The notes beneath the pieces are model-generated. The model had not been told where the DNA came from. It was given only the letters and a program-made list of their open reading frames with translations, and made no database searches. Positions 1 to 11,151 of a stretch of 64,000 nt of DNA are shown here, piece after piece. The position numbers and the translations under genes were made by a program. This DNA comes from Membranipora membranacea (taxonomy: Eukaryota > Bryozoa > Gymnolaemata > Cheilostomatida > Membraniporidae), in the NCBI GenBank assembly GCA_914767715.1, contig OU612067.1, positions 11,594,001-11,658,000 on the forward strand, read 5' to 3'. How positions within the stretch are numbered: the first letter of the stretch is position 1; each line of letters opens with the position of its first letter.

Positions 1-58
1 CAGAGGCAGTCATGTTGTTGTTCCATTTCGAGGTAAATTACTGCAAGTTTAGTCTTAC

Positions 59-484
59 TTCCGCATTTTGTGAAAGTTGAGGCAGAAGCAATTAGACTAG
101 TCTGGTTGATGTTTCTGTTGCGGGCTCTGATTTCACAAGTCACATTCTGATAAGCTGAGTAACCACATCTTTTTTTGTCAGAGGGGATATCCTCCCAAGT
201 ATTCATGTTGGTGCATTTGTGCTACAGGAAAATAATTAGAGGTTTAGAAATTATAATTATTTCGTTGATATTATTGAGGTTTTTCTAATAGCACTGATAA
301 TTTGTAATTGACTTTGACCGTGATACAATTCAAGTTGCGACTCGAAAGAGAATAAGCATTCCTCATACCTGGTAGAAAATCATGGATTTAGGAGCGTTCG
401 GGTATAGAACTTCTGTGTATGACATCTGGATGCAGTTACTGGTTAGGGTAGTAAGAGATATGTTGCTTGGTCTAACTTGTGGTG
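59..484 (-). CDS. Gene 1 exons 8-9: FN3 domain 3 (A-type pair)
   Basis: Exons 369-484 (116 nt) and 59-221 (163 nt). The first half starts APQVRPSNISL and ends NAPKSMIFYQ, the second has HKCTNMNTW, CGYSAYQNVTCEIRARN and ends at a GTAAGA donor at 58. The first residue of exon 9 is H where paralogues have Y. The gene continues beyond the left edge. Confidence 0.8.
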
Positions 485-3400
485 CTGAAAAAAATTCAAG
501 GTTAGTTTTGTCTTTTTTTGTCAAATGGTATGTTCAACCACAGACATACCAAACAGAGGTAATGGTTACTAAAAAATTTTTATAAAGTTAGTGATCAGTA
601 TTATTCTAATCATGCAAACTAGGTACAACTGAAATATATTGTATCTCAAATTTTTATTTGAACTTCCTTGTGAAGAAATGTCAAGACAATTAGCTGCTGT
701 TGGCTGTACATCCCAACAATTTATTTTAAATTAAATTACACAAGAAAGCATATTGATTAAGCGCAGTTATGTTGCTATACTGCGCTGATTGCCCATTTGG
801 ATATTGAACTGTATCATATGCCATCAACACACATTCATAAGATGGAGAAGAGAGGCCTACATTCCGAGGAGCAAGTTGTGGAGCTAAAACATAAATAAAT
901 GGGGATATTTTCAAGAGGAAAGTGAATAGGACACAGTTGCCGAAAAAAAAACAATTTTTGAGTCAGTAGATACACTTGAAATTCGGTTGCCCTTTGTGAA
1001 TCCATACTTTTTACTGACCATTGCCTCAGGGGTGGGGTATGACTGAAACTATTGATGAAGATGCCATCACAGTAACAATGTAATATGATGTAAATTGCAT
1101 GTTAGGCAATTGTAAATAAACTCACGTAGTCCAGTTAGCGTTGTTAGACTCTTCTCAAGAGGAGTGGCCGAGAGAAAGTTTCGTCTGTTGCGTGACCAAA
1201 CTTTAATGTTTGCAGACTGAAGACCATCCGCATAGTATTGATAGCTGCTACCCCCATGATTGGTTATGACTGAGCCGTCAACCTGGAGTTTGTAAGGGCT
1301 GTTTGCGTCTAGACAATCCAGTCTGTAATTATTTGGCATCTGCAAAGTAATTGGTAGAGGCATCATGTTGCAATTTGAACTCAACAAAATGCAGAAATCA
1401 AGCTTAACCACTCACATAGCCAGGTTTCAATGAGCATAAATTTAAAATAGATATGGCTGACATTTGGCTGCATTCATATAGGAAACATCTTCAGTGACAC
1501 AGGTTACAATCTTTTGTTTTTTTATACTTTTCTACGGTTTGGAATGTGCTTTTCGAAAAAGGTGGCCAGCTTATATGTTTGAAAGAGGCAATATTACCCG
1601 ACAACCCTGTATAAAATGTCTTAGATTCTACAAAATTGATTGGCTTATTGATGAGGCCTTATTTGAATATGTCTTCTCTCCGCAACATATCGCCACATTT
1701 GGCCGCATTCTTATTTGAAACATCGTCAGGAAGCCTGTAAGTGACAGAGGTTAGAATCTTCTGATGTTTATACTTGTCTACAGTTTGAACTGTGTTCTTC
1801 GAAAAATGTGGCCAGCCCATATGTTTGAAATAGGCAAGATGACCTGACAAGCCTGTATAAAATGTGTTAGATCCTACAAAATTGATTGGTTTATTGATGA
1901 AGCCTTATTTGAATATGTCTTCTCTCCGCAACATATCGCCACAGCATTAAAATGAACAGAATCATTTCAACTATGGAATTGAGTCTAACTAAGGATTTGC
2001 ACATTATGTACACCAATTATCTTACAGTCCAGGTGATGTTGTATCTCCATCTTTGTCTCCCGTCGCGCAGAGTCTTGACAGGTGGTCCAAATAGTATCTC
2101 ATCTGGGGTTGGACGTGAATAACCTGTGTGTATTAAAACCATTCAGATTAGTTTGACAATTAACGTACCCAAATTTTATTTGCATGTTCATGGTATTAAT
2201 CACTCTATTTGTTTGCTCTTGAATTTCTGCCTTTGATTTAAAATGGCAAACAATGGAAAAGAATGCCCATTCAGAATTTGAAAAATTGTAAAGACCATGA
2301 TGACAGGCAAAAGGCCGAAGCCTGAAAAGGCATAGATATCAAAGATCAAAACTGATTGTCCAGTCTTGATTCTTACAGACTGGATGGTGGCATGGGATTA
2401 AAATAACTCATGTCATGAAAGAAAGTTAGCTTGATATCATGATCTGGTGACACAATGCCAAGGAAAATTTATTCTTTGATTTCCATAGAAATTTGTCGAA
2501 TGAATGGTCAAAATGAAATGACTATACTGTTCCCAATTGATCTTTCTGTTAACCAAACTAGGAGCAAGAAAAAATAAAATGTTTCAACAAAATTAACAAT
2601 GGCTAATCGATAAAAAATGATCTGACAACAATTACCTTTACACCATGTGTGCCCTGTATCTGTAAGAGGTTCCTGCTGTGAGTATTTTACTCTGACCTGA
2701 CATGTTTGATATCTACTCGGTCGCAGATCAGGTACTATCTGTTCTACAACATAATCTTCACTATCCTTGTCTATCCAGGTACCATCACCACATCTGTACT
2801 GTAATTATAAAATATGTATGTGTCAATACTTAGATTTGTTTTGGGAAGTAATATGCTCAACACCAACAGATGAAAAGACGATGATCTAGACAAATTGTCA
2901 GATAAGAAAATGACAGGGGAATCTTGATGATACTTGAGATTAAAGGAGAATGGAATTGATGGTCAGCATAAATCACTACCATTTCAGGATGTTCCAGTTA
3001 GTTCTAATTGAGTGTGGTTTTGGTTATATGGCTATCTGTATCATGCTAATCATAACTAATACTCAATTTGTGCTAGCATAGGCCAACACCCTAATATACC
3101 ATCCTTAGATTTACAGATGTTCAGATTGGACTACTGACCAATATGGATCAAATGAAAATTTATCATAGTATATCTCAATTAATCTGCAATTGGATCAAAA
3201 GTACCTAACGAACCTGACTGTACCGAATCAACTTTCCTAATTGAACACTTCGTTGATCCGTATCATCCAGTGGATATAACTTTAACCATCTGATTGGATA
3301 ACAAAGGCAAGCATGTGAGCAGGTTTTTATGAATCTCCTGGTAAGGTCTGAATAAAAATTACATTTTGCAAAAATAGAACTTTTGGATATAAATTGTCGT

Positions 3401-6400
3401 ACATTTTGGAGTTGTCCCTCCTTGATTTGTGTGTCTATTATTTTAATAGAGCACAGTCCGTATAGACTAGAATCTATGAATTGCCTTTCAACAGACAGCC
3501 AAATATACACAATTCAGCTATATATACAACGTAATAACCAAATAGCTCACTTGGTAAAGAGTTTTAAATTCCGCCGAATCCAATGGTCTTCTCCATTTAA
3601 GCTTCACTGAGCTGGTGCTCATACCTTCCACTTCAAAATGGCGAGGTAAAAACTCTTGGTTTGCTAAGGAGAAATGAAAGGTGCATATTGCTAGACATTG
3701 ACCGATTATATAGAGTCTCAGAATATGTTTACACCAACACCCTACGTAACAGTTTCACGGTATATTGACAGAATATGAACCGTGAAAACTCTCTCAACAC
3801 TCTGTCATTATAAAAAATCCTCAACCACATGTTTTTTTTATAGCCAATTTCAATAATAACTACTATTTCACTTTCCATTTCGAGCTCCATATGGTCCAGA
3901 TTCATATGGCCAGGAATATCAATGTTTTCATAATGATGATGAAGGCATAAAAAGGGTTTAAAAATGTCTTCCCCAAAGAGAAAGGATTCCAAGCATTGAT
4001 TATTGAAACTGCTGGCGTTCAAGTTCATTCATGAAGAGAAAATAACCTAGTTTTTTTATCAACATTATTCTCCATGGCATTAGTTTTCAAATATGCTGAA
4101 CAGGCTGTTTATTACTATTGAAACTATCAATAATTATGGATCTTCATAATGTTTATCAGATTATAATTTTACTTACAGAACCCGAACACCTCAACCTCAT
4201 CAAAAACCATTCCTTCAGTTGTGGTTTCGATTCTGACATACTGCAAATATCTCACAAATGCAAGGTTATACTGCTTCTCAAGGTTGTTTGGAGTGTAGGT
4301 GAAGTCAATGGTCTCATTATTTCCTCCTTCTCCTTCAGAGACAACAATACTGAGTCCAGAAATATTGTGATTGAAACCTGTTTGAAGCAATATATCAAGT
4401 TAAATATACGCAGTGCTTCCATAATCACATGCCATCATCAGTTGAGTTGGGTTCATTTGATTTCAAATATAAAATTTCATATATTTCTACACCTCTCAGT
4501 CTGCCAGTTAGAAACTTATACAGAATTCAGAATTATAAGTTATAAGTCGGAGGGGGTACAGATTTGAGACCGAAAGAACTTTCATAGCCCTGCGCTGATT
4601 ATTCAAAGGCACACAAGGAGGGAAAAAATTGTTACCCGGGAGACTGAATGTGATTATAAGGTCCTTCAAATCAAAACAGCTAGCAAATTGCTGATTCCGT
4701 TCACATTCGTGCTGTTCAGGCCTATCATAAATAAAAAAAACTTTCATTTCATAGGTTATACTATATTTCTTTGGGAGACAAATTTACGAAACGGTGCTCC
4801 CATTCGACTCACTCTGATCCCACTCTACTGTTCAGATATCAGCCAATGTCATTGAATACGTTGTATCCATTGATCTATGGGAAATTGAGCTAAAAAGTTT
4901 TCCCTGGACGTTATTCAACCCGGTTGTCAGAGTCGATCAGTCCCGTCTAATCAATATTGGTGTGGAGCAAGCCAATAGGTTCTGGTTGAAAGCATGCCGT
5001 AGTTGTTTTCTGACCAAGCAGTATACGAAGTCTAAAGGTATATATCATATCAAGGTGCGGACAGCGTGTTTTTAAATTTGACAGGACACAATAGGCTATA
5101 CTAAGGCAAAACAATTGGACATCATGGGCAATTAGTAGAGCTATCCCTTTATTTTTCATTAGAGTAAAATTGGTTTTCTCCCAAACTAACCAGCTGAGAG
5201 GTGTAGAACTAAGACATAATATTTAGACAACCTATCTACACATATAAATGCTGTCAAATTGTTGCCCCCTTCTGTTAACATAAACACATATTTTGAGCAC
5301 TTATAGCTAGGTGTCTTCTGAACTACAGGTCATTTTAAATATTATATAATTTCCTCGTGACACTTTACACTATCAACTGAGATATCTTAGGGTTTGTCAA
5401 AGAAATTAAAGTGTTATTTTTCACCTGATAAACCAAATATATTCACGTGTGCAACAAAGAATTTCTGTCCAAGGTTGACCTGCCAGTAGCCAGAAGAAGG
5501 ATAACTTCCAAAACACCCTGAGCAGTCAACTCCAGAAAATGTTGCAGACTTAGAGCCATCAACAAGATTGCCTTTGTAGCCAATTTTCCGATAATTTCCA
5601 CCTCCATTACTGTGCAGCGTGGTACCTTTGTGTAGGGCAATGTTCTGAAGACATGCCACTACAATTCAAAATAAATAATAGACTTACAGACGTTGATTAG
5701 CATGCAATATTTCAGACAAATAATTGATATATGTGGTAAATTTACATGAGAACATGAAAACAGCGTAGTAACAGGTTTGTTGTCTGTATTCCCGTAACAG
5801 AGACAAATTTCAACGTTGTCAATGTGAATTTGTCTGAGTGTTTCCGATATACCGCCAACGATATTCTTTCAGATGAGATCATACAAAAGAGGCAATTATT
5901 ACCAGTTAAAACTTGCTAACTAGGTGGGAATTATATTGATCATTTATATCACATCCATTGATTGATTCCTTATTAAGTAAGAGGTTTATCCTATGTCCTG
6001 TCTAAGGCAAGTTGTAGCGCTCATGTTTTAGGAATCCAGGAAAATGGTGACTGCTTGCTAGCTTAAATAGTTTCAAGACAGGTCTGCATTTAGAGCATGT
6101 ATTTTGCTAAGAACAATGCAACCTTCCCCAAACTATTTTATCTTTCATAGGGCAGTGTCAAATTAGCAAAACTAAGAAAGATATTATATTGTTACAACAA
6201 CTTTGAGTGGATTGACACTCTGTAACCTATTCCTGTAATCCTTGCCATGGTTGAATATGGCTTATTATATGATTTTTGTCCAGGCTAGAAAATTTAGCAG
6301 ATACCAGCATTGGTTCGGGATAAAGTGCAATGACTGATTGAATAACCAACCATAGCTGTAAAAATAAGAACTGTGATTATACATTGATTTTCAATCAAAC

Positions 6401-6553
6401 GGTGCAGCTGTATCTAATCTGGCGAGGGTAAGAATATCCCATATGATGGTGAGCCTCTAACTGCTGCATGGAAAAAGAGGACGTTCACCTACCTGGCTTT
6501 TGTAAAAAGAGCAGTACTGCTATTGGTATCCAAAGAGTTGCTATCCAATCCAT
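59..6553 (-). CDS. Receptor gene 1: signal peptide, F-type lectin-like and FN3 domains (partial; 3' part off the left edge)
   Basis: Spliced gene read on the minus strand, not a named gene to me. Exons with GT/AG borders are 6493-6553, 5425-5658, 4177-4377, 3551-3663, 2636-2798, 2026-2123, 1126-1339, 369-484 and 59-221. Together they give 1363 nt open in one frame (about 454 residues). The start ATG at 6553 opens a hydrophobic leader (MDWIATLWIPIAVLFLQKP), so the protein is secreted or membrane-bound. Exons 2-3 form one FTP (F-type lectin, galactose-binding-like) domain; exon pairs 4-5, 6-7 and 8-9 form three FN3 domains. By comparison with gene 2, more FN3 domains, a sushi domain and a transmembrane tail should follow to the left; that is inference. 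I saw no frameshift or stop in the main splice path, so this is the best candidate for a functional member. A terminal-type exon at 726-883 may give a short isoform. Function in recognition is inferred from the domains. Confidence 0.85.
720..725 (-). promoter_or_regulatory. Candidate polyadenylation hexamer AATAAA
   Basis: AATAAA on the minus strand directly abuts the stop codon of the candidate terminal exon of gene 1. The spacing to a cleavage site cannot be judged here. Confidence 0.35.
726..883 (-). CDS. Gene 1 possible alternative terminal exon (half FN3, then stop and AATAAA)
   Basis: After a good acceptor (TTTTAG at 884-889) the sequence is in phase with exon 7. It encodes APQLAPRNVGL...YPNGQSAQYSN, a homologue of the first half of an A-type FN3 (116-nt exon class). 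It has no matching GT donor where the paralogues have one. It reads on to a TAA at 728-726, followed at once by AATAAA (minus strand, 725-720). It may be a terminal exon giving a truncated, soluble form, or a decayed duplicate exon that is skipped. Confidence 0.45.
1126..2123 (-). CDS. Gene 1 exons 6-7: FN3 domain 2 (B-type pair)
   Basis: Exons 2026-2123 (98 nt) and 1126-1339 (214 nt) total 312 nt. The first half ends RWRYNITWT, the second carries a YQYYADG turn and IKVWSRNRRNFLSA, as in the B-type FN3 modules of genes 2 and 3. The intron between them holds a 235-bp tandem duplication. Confidence 0.8.
1461..1943. repeat. Tandem duplication, ~235-bp unit x 2, in a gene 1 intron
   Basis: The copies start at 1461 and 1696 with CATTTGGCYGCATTC and both end near TCTCTCCGCAACATATCGCC. 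They differ by scattered substitutions, so the duplication is not very recent. It lies between exons 6 and 7 of gene 1. Confidence 0.8.
2636..3663 (-). CDS. Gene 1 exons 4-5: FN3 domain 1 (A-type pair)
   Basis: Exons 3551-3663 (113 nt) and 2636-2798 (163 nt) sum to 276 nt, exactly 92 codons. The first half has SSVKLKWRRP, the FN3 B-strand tryptophan. The second begins YRCGDGTW and has YQTCQVRV, the tyrosine-corner region, with a likely cysteine pair. Paralogous pairs of the same lengths occur in gene 2 (52157-52269 and 51663-51825). Confidence 0.8.
4177..5658 (-). CDS. Gene 1 exons 2-3: F-type lectin-like (FTP) domain
   Basis: Exons 5425-5658 (234 nt) and 4177-4377 (201 nt), both phase 1 at each end, encode about 145 residues. 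The first half has QNIALHKGTT, GNLVDGSKSATF, a CSGCF pair of cysteines and GYWQVNLGQ...VAHVNIFG, the usual start of an F-type lectin jellyroll. The second half has ITGLSIVVSEGEGG-like sequence and ends FDEVEVFG, matching the family's closing strand. The arginine-centred fucose-binding motif of classical F-type lectins is not obvious to me, so sugar binding is unproven. Confidence 0.8.
4485..5208. mobile_element. Fold-back/MITE-like insertion in a gene 1 intron
   Basis: Inverted ends TTCTACACCTCTCAG...CTG...AGTTAG at 4485-4515 and their reverse complement at 5185-5208 bound about 720 bp between exons 2 and 3 of gene 1. No transposase is seen inside. The same end motif recurs near 63351 and, weaker, near 63471, so it marks a dispersed family. 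Confidence 0.45.
6493..6553 (-). CDS. Gene 1 exon 1: start codon and signal peptide
   Basis: The 61-nt exon has ATG at 6553-6551 and ends at a GTAGGT donor after 20 codons plus one base (phase 1). The encoded peptide starts MDWIATLW and is hydrophobic to its end. Gene 2 has an exon of exactly the same length and the same MDW start at 59141-59201, which supports both starts. Confidence 0.85.
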
Positions 6554-6759
6554 GCTTTTTTTACTACTAGATTATTGTTTCATCTACGAAAACTTTCACA
6601 GTATGTTTAAGATATGGTACTTGTACAGAGCAATGTTATAGCTATGAGTTATAATCAGGTCTTACTGGGATGTTGCGATATCATCAACTTCCTCGTTGAT
6701 CATGATTTACACACAACTGAACATACTGCGCTAACAATACACTCTATTCTATTGTTCAC

Positions 6760-6817
6760 TTTTGATGCCATTTCTGTTCATGCTGTGCTTAGCAAATTTA
6801 GTTAGCCTAACTTTCAG
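6760..6817 (-). promoter_or_regulatory. Conserved upstream block of gene 1
   Basis: About 207-264 bp upstream of the gene 1 ATG is a block (CATGCTGTGCT, then AAATTTAGTTAGCCT). It is matched at a similar distance upstream of gene 2 (59425-59480: CATACTGTGCT, then AAATTTAGTTAGCCT). The conservation suggests promoter DNA or a first untranslated exon; no TATA box was assigned. Confidence 0.45.
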
Positions 6818-6987
6818 GTGCACCTGTGCTAGCTTAATATTCAGAGGGCATTACACAACGAGGATATTAAGTTTGATATATTGATTTTTCGATATTCGAC
6901 ACTCTGCAATCCAAGAAAGAAAGCACCTTAGATTCATAATGATATAGTTTGAGTTTGCATATTTAAATTGGAACTGATCGTAGTTTC

Positions 6988-9900
6988 CTCAGTTCTTTAA
7001 AGTCAATTTCTTAATCTTAGATCTCAAATCTTAGGCTAAGAAAATGTCTTCGCTTATTGTTGAAATTTGGTGGCTCATTTGCAGTATAGAGTTATCACCC
7101 CATCTATCTATCTGTGTAAAACATTTTTGTTTCAAGCATGTGTAAAGGGGTACAGAGTAAATTTTTTAACAATAGTCAAAAACAGAGCTTTTTACTCCTT
7201 GGTCGAGGTACCTGCAAGGTTTGTGTCAAGGAGAAAGTTATGTGAAACTTGATGCCAAAAGCTCCTTTCATCTATTTGTCACAATTATAGGTTTCTGGAG
7301 AATGAGCTGAATTCAAAGTTTTTGATTACAGTAAAAAATAGAATATGCAGGCTTTCCCATAAAAATTTCTGCCACAATGTACCCTTGGTCTGTGCAATCA
7401 TTGAACCTTAAATTTATCGAAAGGGCCTCATATCAAATGTATCTGCGGTCCATCGTCTACTGGGCTTTGGTTGGCACCAAGGTGTGCTCCGACCTGCCTG
7501 CAAACGGAGAGCAACCTGGCGCAGATATTGTGGCCTGGCCACTAAGGCAACGAATTTCGCCGCCTATGCTCCGGGATGTGGCTTGTGACAAAACATCTGA
7601 TTTAAATTAACCTTCAATTTTAATCAGATGTATTAATGCCCTACTACATGAATATCATAAGAAGCAACAAGTCTTGAGACACAAAGATTATCCTCAGGTT
7701 TTGATATTATGATATTACATTGCCTTCAAATCCTTTGGAAAAGATAAACAAGGCACAACAGGAACAAATTCTTTCCCTGTAATGAGAGACAGAGACTGCA
7801 ATACAACTGGTTGTTTACAATTAAGATTTTCTTGAGGGATTAGAAAATTTACTCTGAGAAAACAATGTCTGTAATTGCTCTAACTGATATCTTCATCCAG
7901 CTTAGGTCACAATTGTACTTGGATCGTTTCAATGCACTGCGTGAAGAATTGCTTCCAATTTTGTTTGGAGGCCATCTCAGATTTGTTGTTTATTGAGGCA
8001 GCCCACCTGTATGGCTAACCGAATCCTCAGAAGTAACAACATCATAACTTGTTGCAGTATTGATGCAGTCCCAGGGCACCCTTTATTGATTGTGCAACAA
8101 CTCCCGGAAGATGATTTACCCGGCTAGCCAAGAGTGAAGTGATCGCAACATTGTATAACTTTTTAGAAGCATGGACCATGGTGTTGTTGAGTAAAGAGAG
8201 TGTGGATAATTGAATGTCGACAAGGTGTCATGGTCGATTGCAAAAATGTGAATATATGAGTAGCCAGCCACTAGAGCCTATTGATTTAACATAATATGAT
8301 ATGATATTTTAGATGCAATTGAATCGGTATAAAAAAACGGGGCACACTCAATATGGGCAAATTTTGTATCAGAATTGGGGTTTCGGGCTTGGAATATTGG
8401 TTGGAAAATATAATTGGACTGAGCAGGAATTACAAATTATCTAGCATTGGGCTTTGGTAGGCACCCAGGGTGCTCCGACCTGCCTGCAAACAGAGAGCAA
8501 CCTGGCGCAGATGTTGCGGCCTGGCCACTAAGGCAACGGATTTTGCCGCCTATGCTTCGGGATGTGGCTTGTGACAAGACCTGATTTAAATCAACTTTCA
8601 ATTTTAATATGATGTAATAACGCCATAATACATAAATATCATAAGAGACATAAAGTTTATCCTCAGGTTTTGATATTCTAATATGACATTGCCTTTAAAT
8701 TCTTTGGAAAAGATAAACAGGGCACAACAGTAACAAATTCTTTCCCTGTAATGAAAGACAGAGACTGCAATACAACTGGTTGTTTACAAATAAGATTTTC
8801 TTGGGGGATTAGAAAATTTACTCTGAGAAAACAATGTCTGTAATAGCTCTAAATGATATCTTCATCCAGCTTAGGTCTCAATTGTACTTGGATCGTTTCA
8901 ATGCACTGCCTGAAGAACTGCTTCCAATTTTGTTTTGAGGCAAAATCAGAGTTGTTGTTTATTGAGGCAGCCCACCTGTTTGGCTAACCGAATCCTCAAA
9001 AGTAACAACATTATAACTTGTTGCAGTAAAGATACAGTCCCAGGGCACGATTTTGAAAAAATGTACAAATTCAACCGTAACATGAATGCTGTCAATGGAT
9101 ATCTCATGACTGCAATTCCTAAATGGTGATAAATACACCAAGGTCTACCATACAGATACCAGCTCACTGAAAATGCAGCAGAATTTATTTCACAAAGAAT
9201 ATTATGTGTGTTATTAAGGGTGAGCCCTTCAGACACACAGTTATCATAATCCTTTACGCATAACGCATAACTACATTAGTGTTTTTCAATAATAAAAATA
9301 TTGGGATGACATTCGTGTAAAATTTAAGCTCAAACATTTGGGTGTATTTTAAAAATGCTATCATTGAACAGTATCCACTGAAAAAGCCAAATCCAAACCA
9401 TGGTTTGGAATATAAAAACATAAGAAGTGAGGATGGTATAGCATAAACACCTCTCCCCCAAGCACCGTCTACTTGATTGTGCAATAACTTTCGGAAGAAG
9501 GTTCACCTGGCTAGCCAAGAGTGAAGTGATCGCAACAAATTTTTTAGAAGCATGGACCATGGTTTTGTTGAGTAAGGAGAGTGTGGGTAATTGAATGTCG
9601 ACCAGGTATCATGGTTGATTTCAAAAATGTGAATTTATGAGCAGCCAGCCACTAGAGCCTATTGATTCAACATAATATCATATGATATCTTAGATGCAAT
9701 ATAATTGGTATAAAAAAACAGGGCACACTCAATATGGCCAATTTTTGTATCAGAACTGGGGTTTCGGGCTTGGAATCCTGGTTGGAAAATATTTTTGGTC
9801 TGAGCAGGAATTACAAAATATCTAACGCTGCATACCGTAAAACCTCACCTATAAGTCATCGGACTTATAAGTGAATCACCCCCCTCAGAAAAAATAAAAA

Positions 9901-11138
9901 TGCTCCAGTTATAAGACACCCCACAGCTATAAGACACCCCACAGCTATAAGACACCGTGTCTTATAAGTGAATCATCTCAGTAGTTGATGTTTGGAAGCT
10001 CTCCATCTTTGAATCAATTCTCTTGCAGTCTTGTCAAGGTTGTTATTCTTTTCAACTGTTCTCAATACTTCCAGTTTCTGCTGAATGGTGTATGAGGTTC
10101 TTGGCATGTTTTATCTATTTTGAAAGACTGTGAGAGATATGATATGCTGATTGTTGAAAAATTTGAATTTTGTGGCACACATTCACTCACTACAAATAAG
10201 TAGTTTTGGGGAAAAAGTTGCCCTCAGTGGGTTTTGATCTCACAACTTCATGATTACAGGTCGCTGCAGTGATTATAATAGGTTTTAGTCCAAGCTAAAT
10301 ATAAAAATGCTTCAAATGATAGTCGCATCTATATGCTACTCTCTTACAGCCGCCTTCACTTATAAATCGCGGGATCTATAGGTGAGGGATTACGGTATAT
10401 AAATCAAAAATTCTATCAAGGTAAAAGTGCAGATCTGGCTGGCTAAAGGTGCAATACTACAAGACAAGCAGAGTATCGAATCGGATATAGAATCTGGAAA
10501 TTTCTGAATAAATGTATGTAGAATGATGAAGATTAATTATTTTGAGGTATATAGTCATTCTGATTAGAATTTGATGGGTGTGTGATGGGTCACCACAATC
10601 TATACTGAGAACTTCTTTTGTTTAAGTTCAGTATAGCATCTCCATTGTCATTTGTAAATTGCTCCACTCCTTTGTTAAAAGGCAACTAAAAATTATTTAA
10701 AACTGTACACAATGGCATAGAAACTACAAATATATAGGCTCTTTGCACTGCCTTTCGCAACATTGCCATGCACTGATGGATGAAATAAACACCGTAATGA
10801 AAAAGTAAATCGCAATTTTAAAAGAATATTTCAAACACGCCCCCAAAAGCTCATTTAGATAATGTGATAAACTGATGCTCCAAAAAAAACCCGATCTCTG
10901 TGAGTTACCATGTCGAAATGTTACTCTGCCCAAACAGAAAAAACATGAACATGGAGATTTTTTGTCAGATTTGGAGTTTTTATGCAAAAATAAATAAATG
11001 AATAGTTAGCTGATTGACTAACGATCCAGGTGACCAAATGTGGTTATTCTGAGTAAAAAACTGTAGGAGGGGGATAGATTTTGGAAAAGTAAGGAGGAGA
11101 TAACTACAACTGAGCATTTTTAACTTTAAATAACTGAG
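6988..11138 (-). mobile_element. TIR transposon, left copy (reverse orientation relative to right copy)
   Basis: The 4151-bp block has ends CTCAGTTCTTTAAAGTCAA and, inverted, TTTAAATAACTGAG. It is the reverse complement of the 11351-14571 copy through most of its length: for example 7070-7110 matches 14462-14510, 7460-7610 matches 13790-13945, 8450-8590 matches 12840-12975, and 10530-11130 matches 11351-11980. It is longer because it holds a 561-bp MITE (9835-10395) and internal direct duplications (8040-8420 resembles 9470-9830). Only short ORFs remain, and I recognise no transposase. Confidence 0.8.
9835..10395. mobile_element. MITE with CCGTAA termini, flanked by TA
   Basis: The left end is CCGTAAAACCTCACCTATAAG and the right end is its near reverse complement (CTATAGGTGAGGGATTACGG), each flanked by TA. 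The element interrupts the left TIR transposon and is absent at the matching place in the right copy, so it is younger. It contains short direct repeats (CAGCTATAAGACACCC) and a stretch resembling the tRNA-like block at 26.3 kb. Confidence 0.7.
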
Positions 11139-11151
11139 TCTCTGTTAGATT

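Noticed and set aside
382-585. Plus-strand ORF of 67 codons
   Set aside because: It is the antisense of the gene 1 exon at 369-484.
3729-4028. Minus-strand ORF of 99 codons
   Set aside because: It lies in a gene 1 intron, and the flanking exons join in phase without it; no homology recognised.
4118-4567. Plus-strand ORF of 149 codons
   Set aside because: It is mostly antisense to the FTP exon at 4177-4377, which has splice sites and family motifs.
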